Below, piece by piece: positions 1 through 11,830 of a stretch of DNA of 64,000 bases. The translations under genes and the position numbers were made by a program. The stretch covers positions 220,001-284,000 of the forward strand of contig JAQFVV010012977.1 of the NCBI GenBank assembly GCA_028023455.1. The letters are read 5' to 3'. Position 1 is the stretch's first letter. Every line of letters starts with the position of its first letter. Under the pieces are notes generated by a model. That model made no database searches. It saw only the letters and a program-made list of their open reading frames with translations, and was not told where the DNA came from. The DNA is from Epiperipatus broadwayi (Eukaryota; Onychophora; Udeonychophora; Euonychophora; Peripatidae).

Positions 1-1140
1 AGTAAATCAATCCCTATTATTGGTAAGATGGAGATGATAAGGTTAAAAGTGAATTTAAGTCTTTTATAGTACCGTCTATTATAATAGAGTAGTAGAAATC
101 CATCCAAAATGTTTCAGTTAATAGGCTTAAATTTTTTAATAAAACTTGAGAACTTTAACATTTAATCAAACTAATTATTATTGTAGAATATTCTGATGTT
201 ATAAATTATTTATAAGTAAAATAAATAATTGTATATTTTATTTGTAAAGTAATAATCTAAATTAAAGTATAACATACAAATTTTAATATCTACGTTTATT
301 TTAAAGATGATGACTCAAAATTCACACTTTTAAAATCCCCGGATGCTCAAGTTCGCCTGATTTCGATCATTACCATAGCAAAAAAAAAATCGTGAAAAGC
401 AAAGAACTCTGGGTAATATTGGATGACATCACAGACCACATGATAATAATCTATAAATATTACTTCCTGTTAAAATTAAAATAGTATTTACTAAATTACA
501 ATGCATCAAAGACTATATCCAATTAAATTATAAAATTAGCCTTCTTGTTCACCTTTTTCAATATGGAAGAATAGAGGAACATATTAGGCATTTTGGCTAA
601 TTGGCAAAAGGTATCTTCTCATCAATCTAGATGGAATAATTGCAACAACAATAATGATTATTATGGAATATTATTTAAAAGAAAATCAAATTTAAATGTT
701 TAACTCACCTATGGAATTTCTAAAATGACTTGTGGCATACTACTACATATAAATGTTGCAGAAATCATTTGTCTTTTCTCAGAAGTGGAAATAATTTGCT
801 TGAAATAATAATGACTACCTCTCCCTATGGATTTATTGAATATTAGAAACTTTGTACAAATTTTACAGTGTACGTTCAACATATAATTATTCCTATAAGA
901 AAACAGTTTATATTGATAAAAATAGCTTGAGTCAATAAATTATTTATTCTTTGCTAGGTCTCATAAATTAATAATATGACCAGAATAATAGCAGGAGGAA
1001 TTCCACTTTTTTAAATTAATGGATTATCAAACCACTGTATACCCGGGTCTCGTTTTATGCGGATTTTTTAAATGCGATTTTGAAGATATGCAATTCATGT
1101 TTCTTTTTAATATCTTTGTATGTGTTTTTCTTTTATGTGA
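1..1140. other. AT-rich intergenic or intronic DNA
   Basis: I see no convincing exon, RNA gene or recognisable repeat here. Open frames are short and AT-driven. Confidence 0.5.
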
Positions 1141-1143
1141 TAA

Positions 1144-1271
1144 AAATTATTAGATCAGAAATTGAGCTCCGATAATGCGCTATTACTTTAAATTTTATAA
1201 ATTTTGCGCACTCACACATCATATTTAAAGTAATAGTGCATTATCGGAGTTTGACTTCCATCTAATAATTT
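1144..1271. repeat. Short fold-back (MITE-like) element
   Basis: Arms of about 50 bp (1144-1193 and 1223-1271) are inverted copies of each other with a handful of mismatches, around a ~29-bp spacer. Both arms share the core CTCCGATAATGC. No coding capacity and no clear target-site duplication, so it is either an old MITE or a simple palindrome. Confidence 0.7.
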
Positions 1272-1548
1272 CAATATTTTCAGCACTTTATAATAGTACT
1301 GTAATAGATTTTATGCAATAAAGAAATTCATAATTCACTTAAAATCAGGATTTCCACATTTTATATACACACATTAAATTTTACAAGATTATAATGTCTA
1401 AAACTCTGGTCTCTCCAACTGACAACTTATTTCACTCCATCTCATTAGCTAGTAACTTCAACCATCAAATAAAGCAATTCAAAATAGACTGTAACTTAAC
1501 TGATGTTGTTTAGCCCTTTATGTAACCTAAAGTTTTTCCATATGGTCT

Positions 1549-3390
1549 TTTGCTGTTCATGTGATTTTTATGATGGATTAGAGTGGTTTGCAGCAGAGAC
1601 ATTTTGAAGCTTGGATTTATTTTCCTAATTCTCCATAGTTTTTCCATAATTTTTACAAAGTATTTGGGATTGCTCTCTTGTGAAGATATTTGAGGCCATT
1701 TGGAAGAACTGAATAATAGATTAATTTAGTCTGTATTTTATGTTATCTCCAAGTGTTTTTCTATTTCTCAACTTATCTACTGCAAATTAGATTTCTCAAT
1801 ATTGTACTCCTAAAACACTATTCATATTTGAATTCTGGACTTTACAAATAATTCCTAATTGTACCTTTTAATTAAAATTTTCATTACACTCAACTTTGCT
1901 GATTGGATGAGAGAGTCTGGTTGTTGGGAGGGGCCTTAGAAGCCTAAATCCTGGTTCTTTTGAGGGGAAAAACTTGGATGAAAGTGCTGTGGGGATCGTT
2001 ACCAACGTTAATTTTCTCATTCACAAGAAAGATAAAACGCCACTAGAGGGAGCCAAGGACTCCAGTTAACTCTGTTTCTGGCTCTCCATTTTGTTCCCTT
2101 TTTCTTAGTTTAGGGAATTAATTTTCTCTAAAACTATCCCTATTAAAAAGGGGAGTTTCTTATCTCTCTTTTCATATACAAGCAATATCAACAATGTAAT
2201 CACAAGTAAGAATTATTTCAATTTTTATAAAAATGCCATATAAATATATGGCAGCCATTGAAATTACAAAAGATTTAGAGATTTTACCTTTTAATGAAAA
2301 TTTTCATTTTACTTAATTTTGTTGAATGAATGAGATAATCTACTTGTTGGGAGAGCCCTCAGGGGCCTAAATCCTAGTTCTTTTGAGGGACAGGGCTGGG
2401 ATGAGGGTGTTGTGGTCAATCATTACCAATGTTGGTTTTTCTCATTCACAAAATAAGGAAAAATAATGTTATTTATAGCAATTTTTTAACGTTATCATTG
2501 TAAATGATTTTATCCATGTAGTATTGCAAAATAAGTTGCAGTTTGGCCTCATGATTCTAATTGCAAGTGATTCACCTTATTTAATTTTATTACTTCCAAT
2601 ATTGTTATTTATAGGTCTGGCCTTTTGCTGTTCATATGATTTTCATGATGGATTAGAATTGTTTTCAGCAAAGACATTTTTGAAGCTTGGATTTTTTTTT
2701 CCTTGTTCTCCAATTTTTCCATAATTTTTCCAAAGTATTCAGGATTGCTCTCTTGTGAAAATATTAGAGGCCATTTATTTCGAAGAACTGAACAGTAGAT
2801 TGATTTAGTCTCTATTTTATGTTATCTGTAAGTGTTTTTCTATTTCTCAACTTATCTACTGCAAATTGGATTTCTCAATATTGGACCCCTAAAACACTAT
2901 TCATATTTGAACTCTAGACTTTATAAATAATTCCTAATTGTGCGTTTCAATTAAAATTTTCATTACACTCAACTATGCTGATTGGATGAGAGAGTCTGGT
3001 TATTGATAGGGGCCCCAGAGGCCTAAATCCTGGTTCTTTTGAGGAGGAGGGCTTGGATGAGATTGCTGTGGGGATATTATCAATGTTAATTTTCTCATTC
3101 ACAAGAAAGAAAAAATACTATTCATAGCAGGTTTTTTAGCATTATTGTTATAAATGATTTTATCCAAGTATTATTGCAAAGTAAGCTGCATTTTGGCCTA
3201 ATGATTTTAATTGCAAGTGATTCACCCTATTTAAATTTATTATTTCCAATGGTGTTATCTCCAGGTGTTTTTCTATTCTCAACTTATCTATGCAAATTGG
3301 ATTTCTCAATATTGCATTCCTAAAATGCTACCCATATTTAAACTCTAGACTTTACAAATAAATCCTAATTGTAACATTCATTTGTCTTTA
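1549..3390. repeat. Tandem ~655-bp repeat, rearranged
   Basis: Three modules recur in direct orientation. X starts at TGCTGTTCAT (about 1553 and 2626, partial at ~3255). Y starts near AAAATTTTCATT (about 1875, 2297 and 2950) and includes GATGAGAGAGTCTGG-like text. Z starts near GATTTTATCCA (about 2508 and 3153). The order is X-Y, a ~250-bp unrelated stretch, then Y-Z-X-Y-Z-x, giving a unit of about 655 bp. Copies differ by substitutions and small indels. It is either a low-copy satellite or tandem copies of one dispersed repeat. The interrupting stretch holds a CTCF-like motif at 2040-2053. Confidence 0.7.
2040..2053 (+). promoter_or_regulatory. CTCF-like motif
   Basis: CCACTAGAGGGAGC differs at one position from the metazoan CTCF core CCASYAGRKGGCRS. 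Binding is not shown by sequence alone; see the other five sites in this window. Confidence 0.4.
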
Positions 3391-4700
3391 ATAGTTAATC
3401 TTCTCGTGGATTAATGCTTTGAGGTTCCATGGGTTGATCAATTTTTGGAACTGTTATAGACAAAAAAATTCAATATGTCATTTAAATCTCCATATTAAAC
3501 TATGTAAATCAATATTTACCTTGTAAATAATTTAAACTGAATAAAGTCTCTTTGATCTTAAAAAAAAAGTTTTTCCCTACAATAAACTATACTGACTCAA
3601 AACTAAAAGCCATAGTATATGTTTTCTAAAATATGTTGATTTGTTGACCCCAGACCCTTTTTGTTTTTGGTCACTTTTACTTTCATGTATATTCTTCTTA
3701 ATGACTAATTTAATTTAAGAAAATGAACGTGAAGGTAAAAACAATTTTAAAAATGCTTTTTTCTTCTAACTATAAATTTGTAATATTTGAACTTATAAAA
3801 CTGAAGTTTAAATAAAACATTTACCTTCATTTATATAAATTAATTATTAAAGTAAATAACAGTAAATTCTTATAAAAAAATAATTTTATAATATTCAATT
3901 TCCGTCTATGCATCTATTTCAATAGTATTTGCGCTAACTATTAACCGGGCTTGATGTATTTATAAAGAATATATAAATTTAAAAAAAATGTTTATTTGCT
4001 TTTCTATTAAATAATTACTTTCAGTTTTAAATACATTGTGACTTTTTCTATTTGCTTTCTCCGCAATAAATACTGAAATTTAATCATCTTCCCTTTGCTT
4101 ATTCGTTGGGCCAGATTTTAGCTTTGAACCCTGCCTTTATAATTCATGAAGTTATGAATGAATGCTTTCCTCTCACACGCAATTTCTTTTGATATCTTAT
4201 GTTTAAATTTGAAGTACACGAATTATTTGTTTTTTACAATGTGGAAAATAAAGCAAAAAACATTTACAACTTTGGAAATTAAAGTAATACAAACACTATT
4301 AGCAAAAATAAAACTGTAAATTAATACATAAAAAAAAATAAGAGACAGAGAGTGAGAGAAAGAAATTTTGTAAACAAATTAAGCAAAAGATATATGTTCC
4401 TATACTTAGATGTAGAAAGAATATGAGAAGTAATAGAAAAGAATATTAAAAAATTTACAGATAATCTTAAAAATAACAAGTTATGTTATTATCTACTGGA
4501 AAAAGAAAATTGAACAATAGAAAAAAAAAAGTTATTAATTAAGTTGAAAAACTACCAACAAAATATATTTTTCATAATTAAATATTCAAAATCATTTACA
4601 TCTTTTATTACCAACAAAATACACATGACACCTGATTAGCAGGAAATTGATATTTTCTTGCCCTAGTGTTTTAGTAAAATAAAGAAGTAAACTTTGCTGC
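3391..4700. other. AT-rich DNA, no feature seen
   Basis: Simple A- and T-runs and short frames only. Nothing looks like an exon or a known repeat. Confidence 0.5.
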
Positions 4701-4703
4701 TAG

Positions 4704-4790
4704 ATGAAAAGTGCTGTAGATCTAAAAGGTCCAGGGGCACTGCTCTATGATCCAAAGTAAGCTAGAAACTAGCCTGTGGGTTTTGAATAA
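4704..4790 (+). repeat. Relic of family C hammerhead-type repeat
   Basis: The stretch keeps family C text (GCACTGCTCT, GATCCAAAG, GCTAGAAACTAG) in the same order as the copies at 20.6 and 37.6 kb. The segment that would hold CUGAUGA is deleted. It is a dead fragment. Confidence 0.45.
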
Positions 4791-5314
4791 AACACCACTG
4801 GATAAAGATTTATTATTTATTACCATCTGGAAGTTCTTGATTACTAAAGCTTATACTAGACACATAAATTTGTGAAAAAAAACTTGCTGCTATACATCTT
4901 ATAAGTGATGTAATCAAGAAAGCAGATTTTGTGACTCCAAATAGTTTTGCAGAAGGCATTCTAAAAATACTTGATTTTTGATAATCATACCTCCATGACT
5001 CATTGTAATAATGTACACAATAAGTCACAATCCCCAATCTTTATAGAAGCAAAAATGTGTGGGAAGTAATTAAGTAAATATTCCATAATAATAAGTAACA
5101 AATGGCATGTTAGATCAGTCATTTTAAAAAGGGTATACACGTCGTCCGAGTAATTTCATGTTGAACTATTTCCATTGTCTAACATTAATTGTTAACTACC
5201 TTTAGAACAATTCAAGTTTTATTTCATTTTTTAAAATATATTTATCTGTTAATAATAGCACACAGATTAATATATAACACTACATTTTGAGTGATAATGT
5301 TCTCCTTTTGTCAG

Positions 5315-5379
5315 ATGTTGATGGCCCAATCAATGACCACATTAGCATTGGAATTAAACCTGGATCTTTAGATTCATGA
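5315..5379 (+). CDS. Candidate 3' terminal exon, copy 1
   Basis: A splice-acceptor-like tract (TTCTCCTTTTGTCAG, ending at 5314) is followed by an open stretch entered in phase 2 (first full codon 5317) that reads VDGPINDHISIGIKPGSLDS and stops at TGA 5377-5379. The region aligns to 27567-27673 in the coding part (shared pattern V-x-G-(8)-IS-x-GI-x-P) and for about 100 bp of the upstream intron-like flank. I do not recognise the protein. This copy stops 14 codons earlier than the other, so it may be a decayed duplicate or an alternative last exon. Confidence 0.4.
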
Positions 5380-5423
5380 ATATTGAATTTAAAGTGACTC
5401 TCTATCATCAATTAACCTACTCT

Positions 5424-5500
5424 AGGTTAGCTTAATTGGTTAGAGAATCATATTAAAGTTCATATTTACGAATATAAAGATACAAGTTTGATTTCCATGC
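5424..5500 (+). repeat. tRNA-like SINE relic
   Basis: TTAGCTTAATTGG fits a pol III A box (TRGCNNAGYNGG), and AAGTTTGATTTCC about 50 bases on is a one-off B box. The spacing suits a tRNA-derived SINE head. The tail is not delimited. Confidence 0.45.
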
Positions 5501-5835
5501 TATTAGTGTTAATGGTTAGACCAGCTATGTCTGAAGAAAATAGTAAAATAATGCCACTCAGAGCATTGTGTTATGTACTAACCTGTGTGATATTACTAAC
5601 AGCTGAATATATTGAGAAATTTACATTTTTCAAAAGACAAATAACAATTAGTATTCAATGATGAAAACAGTCCTCTACATAAATACTCACTAACTACCAA
5701 CATCGCAAACTTTTAGATAGACACCTACTTTTACATATGACTCCAGAATAAAATAAAAATATAATTGAAATTTTAAATTTATATATAAAAAAAAATATGA
5801 AAATATATTTTTTTAAATAGATTTTTTAGTTTCTT

Positions 5836-6480
5836 TATTTTTTTAGGCTGCAGATGTTACATCTGCTGACAAGAAACAACAAACAAATCAAAACGAACTT
5901 TTATTTATTTTATCAATAAACAGTATCTTTCTTAAAGTTGAACATGTGACATCTCATCTGTTGTAAAAAGTACACATGTGTGTATATATATATATCAACT
6001 TTAATACTTTTCATAGTTTAATAAAATGTAAATAAATGCACATCATTGGGTAGAATTGTGGGTAAATTAGATAAAGAGACCAACATATCGAAAGTAGGGT
6101 AACAATTTTGTACAAAAGCTAAAAGCAAATTCTATTTTTAACTTAAAGATCATTATCATATACCTAGTTGAGGGAGGGAAGGTGCAATTCGAATATAATT
6201 ACTTGACAATACCAGTTCTGCTTACTTTCTGTAATGCCCACATGGATCTATCCATTTATTTATATGTAGTGTATATAAAGATGCATGTAGATATATTATA
6301 TATGTGTGATTATATTTAGTGTATATAAAGATGCATACACAAATCTCAAGTAATTATTAAGCATAAAGCATAATAGGCAGATGATTACACATATAATGAC
6401 AATAGAATTATGTTTAATCAATCTTGTAGGTAGAATTTTTGGGTCCTATACGAAATTTCAAGGATACTTTTTAATCACAT
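5836..6480. other. Intergenic; one weak exon-like patch
   Basis: A pyrimidine tract ending in AG (to about 5846) is followed by a 39-codon open stretch ending at a TAA near 5966, but nothing corroborates it. A ~25-bp phrase (GTGTATATAAAGATGCAT) occurs twice near 6270 and 6318. Nothing else is seen. Confidence 0.25.
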
Positions 6481-6520
6481 GATCATCATTTCTTATGCTA
6501 ACACATAACTGTTATTAAAA

Positions 6521-6616
6521 CAGGCAAAACTCTCCATACAGTAGTGCCACTCAGTGCCAACCATAGATTACTCTGGTTGGCACTGAGTGGCACTACTGTA
6601 TGAAGAGTTTTGCCTG
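6521..6616. repeat. Short family C fold-back (hairpin)
   Basis: Arms 6521-6562 and 6575-6616 are near-perfect inverted copies (one mismatch, TCC versus TTC) around a 12-bp loop. The arms begin CAGGCAAAACTC, the signature terminus seen in at least nine other places in the window. The flank ATCACATGATCATC is also the family's outer sequence. This is a compact deletion derivative lacking the ribozyme-like module. Confidence 0.85.
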
Positions 6617-6619
6617 ATA

Positions 6620-7510
6620 CTTTTTAATGTTTAATAAGATGCATTTTAATATTTTTACAATACGTAATAAAACTTATAAATTAAACACACTAATTAAAAT
6701 ATAGAGATAAAGATTTGTGTTAAAAGCAAAGAATCACCAAAATCTATTTCTGGCAGAATGTTCTGTCATCAGTAGGTCAAGAATCTTGCCCATACATCTC
6801 TCTCTCTCATTATGGTTTATTTATTCATAGCTAACATCGATATTTAAATTTACCTGTACAACTCTGCTTAAATATGTTCATTTTGTTGATATTATCCAAG
6901 TTAAAAATTTATGTTTATTTTCTAATTTCATTTTATTACTAAACGCTTTTATTTAATTAGAAATTCTGTTTGTTTGTTTGTATATTTGGGTCAAATCTTG
7001 TAGATAATTTTTAATATATTTTTATCAAATAAATATTCTTTATATTTCATACATGTGTATATGGCAATGCAATATTTCAATGTTGTCCAGTCATTTAACC
7101 AATGCAACAGTGTTGACAGACCGTTTCACTAACAATGTGGAAATTGGTTCAGCAGGTTTTCAGTGACACACAAAAGATAGTGATATATTTGTAATGCCAT
7201 ATTTCCATTGTATTTCATGAATAATTCACTAAAAAGCTTTTACAGTTAAAAAAGAAATGAAGGGTGACATCTTAATTTCTTTTGATTATTTAACCAAAAC
7301 AAGTCTTAATAGTAGCATATTCTCCAAACAACAGTGATATTAACAGCCTGTTCAAGCATATATACTGGTGGTCATGTGATGTTTTGATGGTTTTAAAACT
7401 TATCTTTTTGTAAATAATTACATGGTGATATTGTTTAGATTTATTGTTTTAAATTTACATATTAATAGACTATGTATAGAGACCATTTTTATTTGCATAG
7501 GTGGGGTCAT
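6620..7510. other. AT-rich DNA, no gene seen
   Basis: No exon-like signal. A short family C outer-end phrase (GTCATGTGATGTTTTGATGG) lies at about 7372-7391. Confidence 0.4.
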
Positions 7511-7514
7511 ATAT

Positions 7515-7592
7515 ATCAGTTGTATAAGATAGAGTGAATAGGTGAAGGGACTTGACAGTTTGTATTCAAATCCCCTATAATTACATTTAAGC
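7515..7592 (+). repeat. Family A tRNA-like fragment
   Basis: The phrase ATCAGTTGTATAAGATAG followed by GTATTCAAATCCCC matches the arm module of the fold-backs at 12.2, 21.8 and 36.7 kb. The B-box-like GTATTCAAATCC is intact; the ribozyme module is missing. Confidence 0.55.
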
Positions 7593-7892
7593 TCCAAGTG
7601 TTTGAATTATGCTTGTATTTCAATAATAAAAAGATAGTTGTAAAATATTGAAATAGTAAAAAATAAAATAATTTGATGAATAAATCACTATAAACCAATA
7701 AACCCATTCCCCCCTTTATTTAAAATTCATATGACCACTATTTCTTACACTTGCTTATAACTGTTATTCAAACAGGCAAAACTCTGCATACATGATTGCC
7801 ACTCAGTGCAAGCCAGAGTAATCAATGAATGCCAAAAGGCTTGTGTATAAAATTCTCATCTAGTGCTTACTCATCCAATATCCCCAGACTAG

Positions 7893-7916
7893 TTTCTGAC
7901 TTGTGGCCCTTGTCAG
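7893..7916 (-). ncRNA. Degenerate hammerhead-like core (family C)
   Basis: On the minus strand CUGACAA replaces CUGANGA, followed by a short hairpin and GAAAC. The core is broken at G8, so cleavage is not expected. It is the mirror partner of 8626-8649. Confidence 0.45.
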
Positions 7917-8625
7917 TGAGGAGCCTTGGATCTGAGAGCACTGCACCTGGATCTTAGGATCTAATGCAACCTTCCAGCAGCCCTCTTTATCTCTACTTAA
8001 TTACAAGACTATGGAAACACAATAATATTTTCAATCCCAGCTCATTAGCTTATATAGTCATATAGGTCTGAACTCAGTTCAGCACCTATACATTTTGGTG
8101 ACTATGGTTCTTTAACAACCATGGCTACTACCATCCTGTAAGGCAGAATTGGTTTTAAGCCAATGAACATCACAAGATCACCATTTCTTATGCTTGCTTA
8201 TAACTGTTATTTAAATAGGCAAAACTCTCAATACAGTATTGCCATTCAGTGCAAGTTTGTTGGCATCCATTGATTACTCTGGCTTACACTGAGTGGAAAA
8301 ACTGTATAAAGAGTTTTGCCTGTTTGAATAACAGTTATAAGCAAGCATAAGAAATGGTGATCATGTGATGTTTATTGGCTTAAAACAATCATGCCTAATA
8401 GAATGGTGGTGGATATGGTTATTAAAGAACCAAAGTTACCAAAATATACAGGTTCTGAACTGAGTTCAGACCTAGATGACTATATAAACTAATGAGCTTG
8501 GATTGAAAAGATTATTGTTTTCAATTTAAGACTCATAGTTTTGTAGTTGAAATAAAAGGTGGATGCTGGAGGGTTGCATTAGATCCTAAGTTCTAGGTGC
8601 AGTGCTCTCAGATAAAGGCTCCTCA

Positions 8626-8649
8626 CTAATGAAGACCACAAGCCAGAAA
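8626..8649 (+). ncRNA. Degenerate hammerhead-like core (family C)
   Basis: CUAAUGA (G5 changed to A), then A, a 3-bp stem GAC/GCC with one weakened pair, A, and GAAAC. Flanks match the 20.67 and 37.62 kb copies. Likely inactive. Confidence 0.45.
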
Positions 8650-8772
8650 CTAGTCTGGGGATATTGGATGAGTGGGTACTAGATGGGGATTTTATGCATA
8701 AGCCTTCTGGAAGCCAGTGATTACTCTGGATTGCACTGAGTGCAATACTGTATGGAGAGTTTTGCCTGTTTA

Positions 8773-9464
8773 TTTACAATTTTGGTTGTTATATGTAATT
8801 TGAAATCCAAACATGAGATATTGATAAATTAATTAATTCAATCATCAAGTTTTATTTCAGTCACATATACAAATCCAAATTGTGGTTTAAGAAATTTTTT
8901 TTTTTTTGGGGGGGGGGGGTTAGTAAATTACTCATCAAATTAAATAAAAGCATTTTTAATAAAATATTTTTATATATATTATTAAGCTATAATTTATTAT
9001 TTAATTTTCTGATCAGATATAAACTTTAAATCCTGTTCAAGATACATATATTACTTTTTAAATTCCAGAAAGATTTTATACTTCCTAATTTTTTTAATCG
9101 TGGATGGTTTTTGTATACATAATAAAATTGTTGGATTTAACACAATATGTGTATAGACAAACATTACAAGCAAATGGTCCTCAAAACCCTTTTATCACCA
9201 TCCCTTAATTTAATGACCATTTATAGAGAAGTCTAAAATCCAGGACCTATGCACTTTACTTTGGTTTGATTTTGTTAGCATCGCCACTGGTTACCACACA
9301 AATATATTAAGTAGAACTATCGCATTAATTCAGTAAGAAAATTTGTCATGAGTTAAGAGCATTTGAAATTATACATTTCATTACTATAAATTTAAACTAT
9401 TGTTACAAAAGACTACTATTTGCTGTTATCTAACAATAAACAGCAGATTTTTTAAACTACCCTT
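8773..9464. other. AT-rich DNA with T/G homopolymer run
   Basis: About 11 T followed by about 11 G near 8896-8920. Otherwise nothing is seen. Confidence 0.4.
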
Positions 9465-9591
9465 TGCATCTTTCATAATTTTTGTGTCACAGCATCGGCC
9501 GGAATGCGAACCCACAACCCGGGCAACTGCCTGCAAGTGCAAGGCAGTTACGCTGACCTCTCGACCACCAATGCAAGATGCATCTTTCATA
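9465..9591 (-). mobile_element. tRNA-derived SINE with 13-bp TSD
   Basis: The body (9478-9578) read on the minus strand has a tRNA-like head: A box near GGTCGAGAGGTCAGCG, B box GGGTTCGCATTCC. Length is about 100 bp. A perfect 13-bp duplication TGCATCTTTCATA flanks it at 9465-9477 and 9579-9591, evidence of target-primed insertion. The same family recurs at 27.8, 39.4, 39.6 and 52.2 kb. Confidence 0.85.
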
Positions 9592-9694
9592 GTTTATTGT
9601 CAGAAAGTGATAGATTCTGAAACAAATGATCCAGAGTTTGGAGCCCCGGTTCTGTCACTTCTGGCGCATATTATTATGATTTCTTATTGTTGTT

Positions 9695-9963
9695 GTTATT
9701 TTTATTACTACTACTACTGCTACCCCTAAAACCACCTGCACTACCCTACCACAACCACCACCGCCACCATTACTGCCAACACCACTGTCGATGCTGCCAT
9801 CACTGCCATTGCCACCACCACTGCTGTTGCCACCACTGCTGCTGTTGCCACCACTGCACCATTGCCTCCACCACTTCCCTTGCCACTATCACTGCCATTG
9901 CTGCCATCGCTGCTGCCACTGCAGCCATTTCCTCACCACCACCACTACTACTACTACTATTCT
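9695..9963. repeat. Imperfect CCA/CTG/CTA triplet tract
   Basis: A ~270-bp run of CCA, CTG, CTA and CCG triplets, much more C-rich than its surroundings. Open frames across it (poly-Leu/Pro or poly-His) are a product of the triplet repeat, with no splice or start context. Confidence 0.8.
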
Positions 9964-9964
9964 G

Positions 9965-10975
9965 CTTGGTTTAATAATAGTGCACTCTAGAGCTCAAAAT
10001 CCATATATCACAATTGCATCCCTGTTATTTTCATGCTCAGACTAAACTTCCGAACAATAAGACTTTATTATTATTATTATTATTTTATATTTAGGTGAAT
10101 ACTTTGGTAAGTAGTCAAGGTTTATTTATTAATAACAATAGTTAAAACATAGGTGTAATTAAAGTGGTAACTATTATAAACCCTCAATGACCTAAGAATA
10201 AATGAAAAATTATAGTAATGGACCCATCCGTATTTTAATGTAGATCATACTTAAGAATTTAATTTATGGATATGCTACACTGCAGTGCATGATTTATAAA
10301 TATTAGCATGATTTCATTACAACCATAAACAATTCAACAATCACTCAAATTGTATTTAAGCATTCAATTTAGGACAACTGTAAGACATTTATGAAACAAC
10401 TATAATAAATCAGAGTACAAAAGCTATATCTCATTTTTAACAAGCTTTGTATATTAAATGATGTAACCGTTAATTGTAAATATTAAGAATAAAAGCTTAA
10501 ATGCAGATGTAATTAAGGTAGAAGCTAATTAAACCCCAAGCAAGCTATAAAAACTAACACAAAACTATCAATAAATAAAAAAAGTACAGGATGGATCTAC
10601 CTAATATTTTGGCTTAGCTCATATTTAAACATTCAATTTAACTAATGTTTTAGAATACCAGAGTACGGTTTATATATATATGAATATGATTTCACTGCAA
10701 CTATAAGCCATTCTATAACCACTTTGACCATCAGAAAAAAGTGGTAAAATCTTATTTATTCCTAGGATGCTGGGATTTACAGTAGAATCCTCTCTAATTT
10801 CATCTACATTTGAACTATTATTAATAATATTTATATCTAACTTTTGTTTCATTTAATTTACAGTGGTAAGACAAGTGGACTCAAGAGCTAACAGTGTCAT
10901 TCACACATAGGCATGTATACATTTCAGACCACAAAATGAGCAGAAAGAGAAAAAGCATATATTGATAAATACCCA
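9965..10975. other. AT-rich DNA, no feature seen
   Basis: A short TTA run near 10067-10084. Nothing else supported. Confidence 0.4.
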
Positions 10976-11195
10976 AAAGGAATCAAAGGTGAAATAATTG
11001 GTTGAAAGAACAAACAGTATATATTATGTCAATCATTGAAATATTAAGACACAAAAATAGAGTAGTATATACATATATCGCTAGATAAGATAATAAATGA
11101 ACAGTCGAAATCTTAAATTGGATCCCAAAAGATTGTAGAATATTTAGAAAAAAATCACACGAAATGAATAAATGAAATAAGACATTTTTTTTGTA
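10976..11195 (+). pseudogene. Decayed non-LTR RT C-terminal fragment
   Basis: Conceptual reading near 11095-11190 gives a T-V-E-I-L-N-W-I-P-K-D-C-R-like string, the pattern following the RT domain in the copies at 31.6 and 59.9 kb (W-x-P-K-D/G-C/L-(K/R)). Frames are broken and only the last ~200 bp survive. Confidence 0.45.
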
Positions 11196-11830
11196 ATGAT
11201 TTGCAAAAGAGGGGGTGCGATTGAAAAAACTGAGTTAAATTAAAAAAAGATCATAATTTCAATAAATCAATATTGGTATGATAATGGTGTATACATGAGT
11301 TTATATTTTGCACAAACACACGCTCTTCGTCTAGCTAAAAGATATCCTTGCTCATTAGTTACAGTTTGCTATTGGACGATAATTTTATCACAATTTATTC
11401 CAATATTTCTTATTTCAGAGAGATACATAAAATGTAATGACATTATAAATAATGAATCTTTTTACATCATTAGTACATATGTATGTCATAAGTAGATTTT
11501 TTTAAATTAAAATTGAAAATTAAAATTTAATAAATATTAAAATGTTGAAAGTAATTAAACAGCGAATGTAATTTAAATATGCAAATATATGATTATGTTA
11601 ATATTCTAATTTGATTGGACTTCTATTTTTCTCAAAACTAACATTACGTTAATAATCGCAATAGAAGATTTTTCAAATTTCTAAAGTAAACTTATGAATT
11701 ATTAATGAGAAAATTAAATCAACTGATAAACCAATTAACAATATTTATATTATGTTTCAAGAAAAATTTACAAATATAAATATATAATTCTACAATAAAT
11801 AAATGTTAACCCTGTTTTTCTGCAATAATT

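Larger units (their letters stand above)
7730..8772. repeat. ~1-kb family C fold-back element
   Basis: The left half (7773-~8268) and right half (~8268-8772) are inverted copies for their whole length with moderate divergence. The ends are CAGGCAAAACTC and its complement. A smaller hairpin of the same family (about 8213-8325) occupies the centre. Each arm carries a hammerhead-like core, minus strand at 7893-7916 and plus strand at 8626-8649. The arms also contain GAACTGAGTTCAG, shared with the 30, 45 and 46 kb elements. No ORF is present, so it is non-autonomous. Outer flank CATCACA(A/T)GATCACC suggests the true terminus lies slightly outside CAGG. Confidence 0.85.

Noticed and set aside
7730-8772. 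CRISPR-like array or bacterial inverted repeat
   Set aside because: The repeats are paired inverted arms, not spaced direct repeats, and the window is plainly animal-like.
9400-10045. Overlapping frames with His/Cys- and Leu/Pro-rich stretches that look like a metal-binding protein
   Set aside because: They run through a SINE and then an imperfect CCA/CTG triplet tract; there is no splice or start context.
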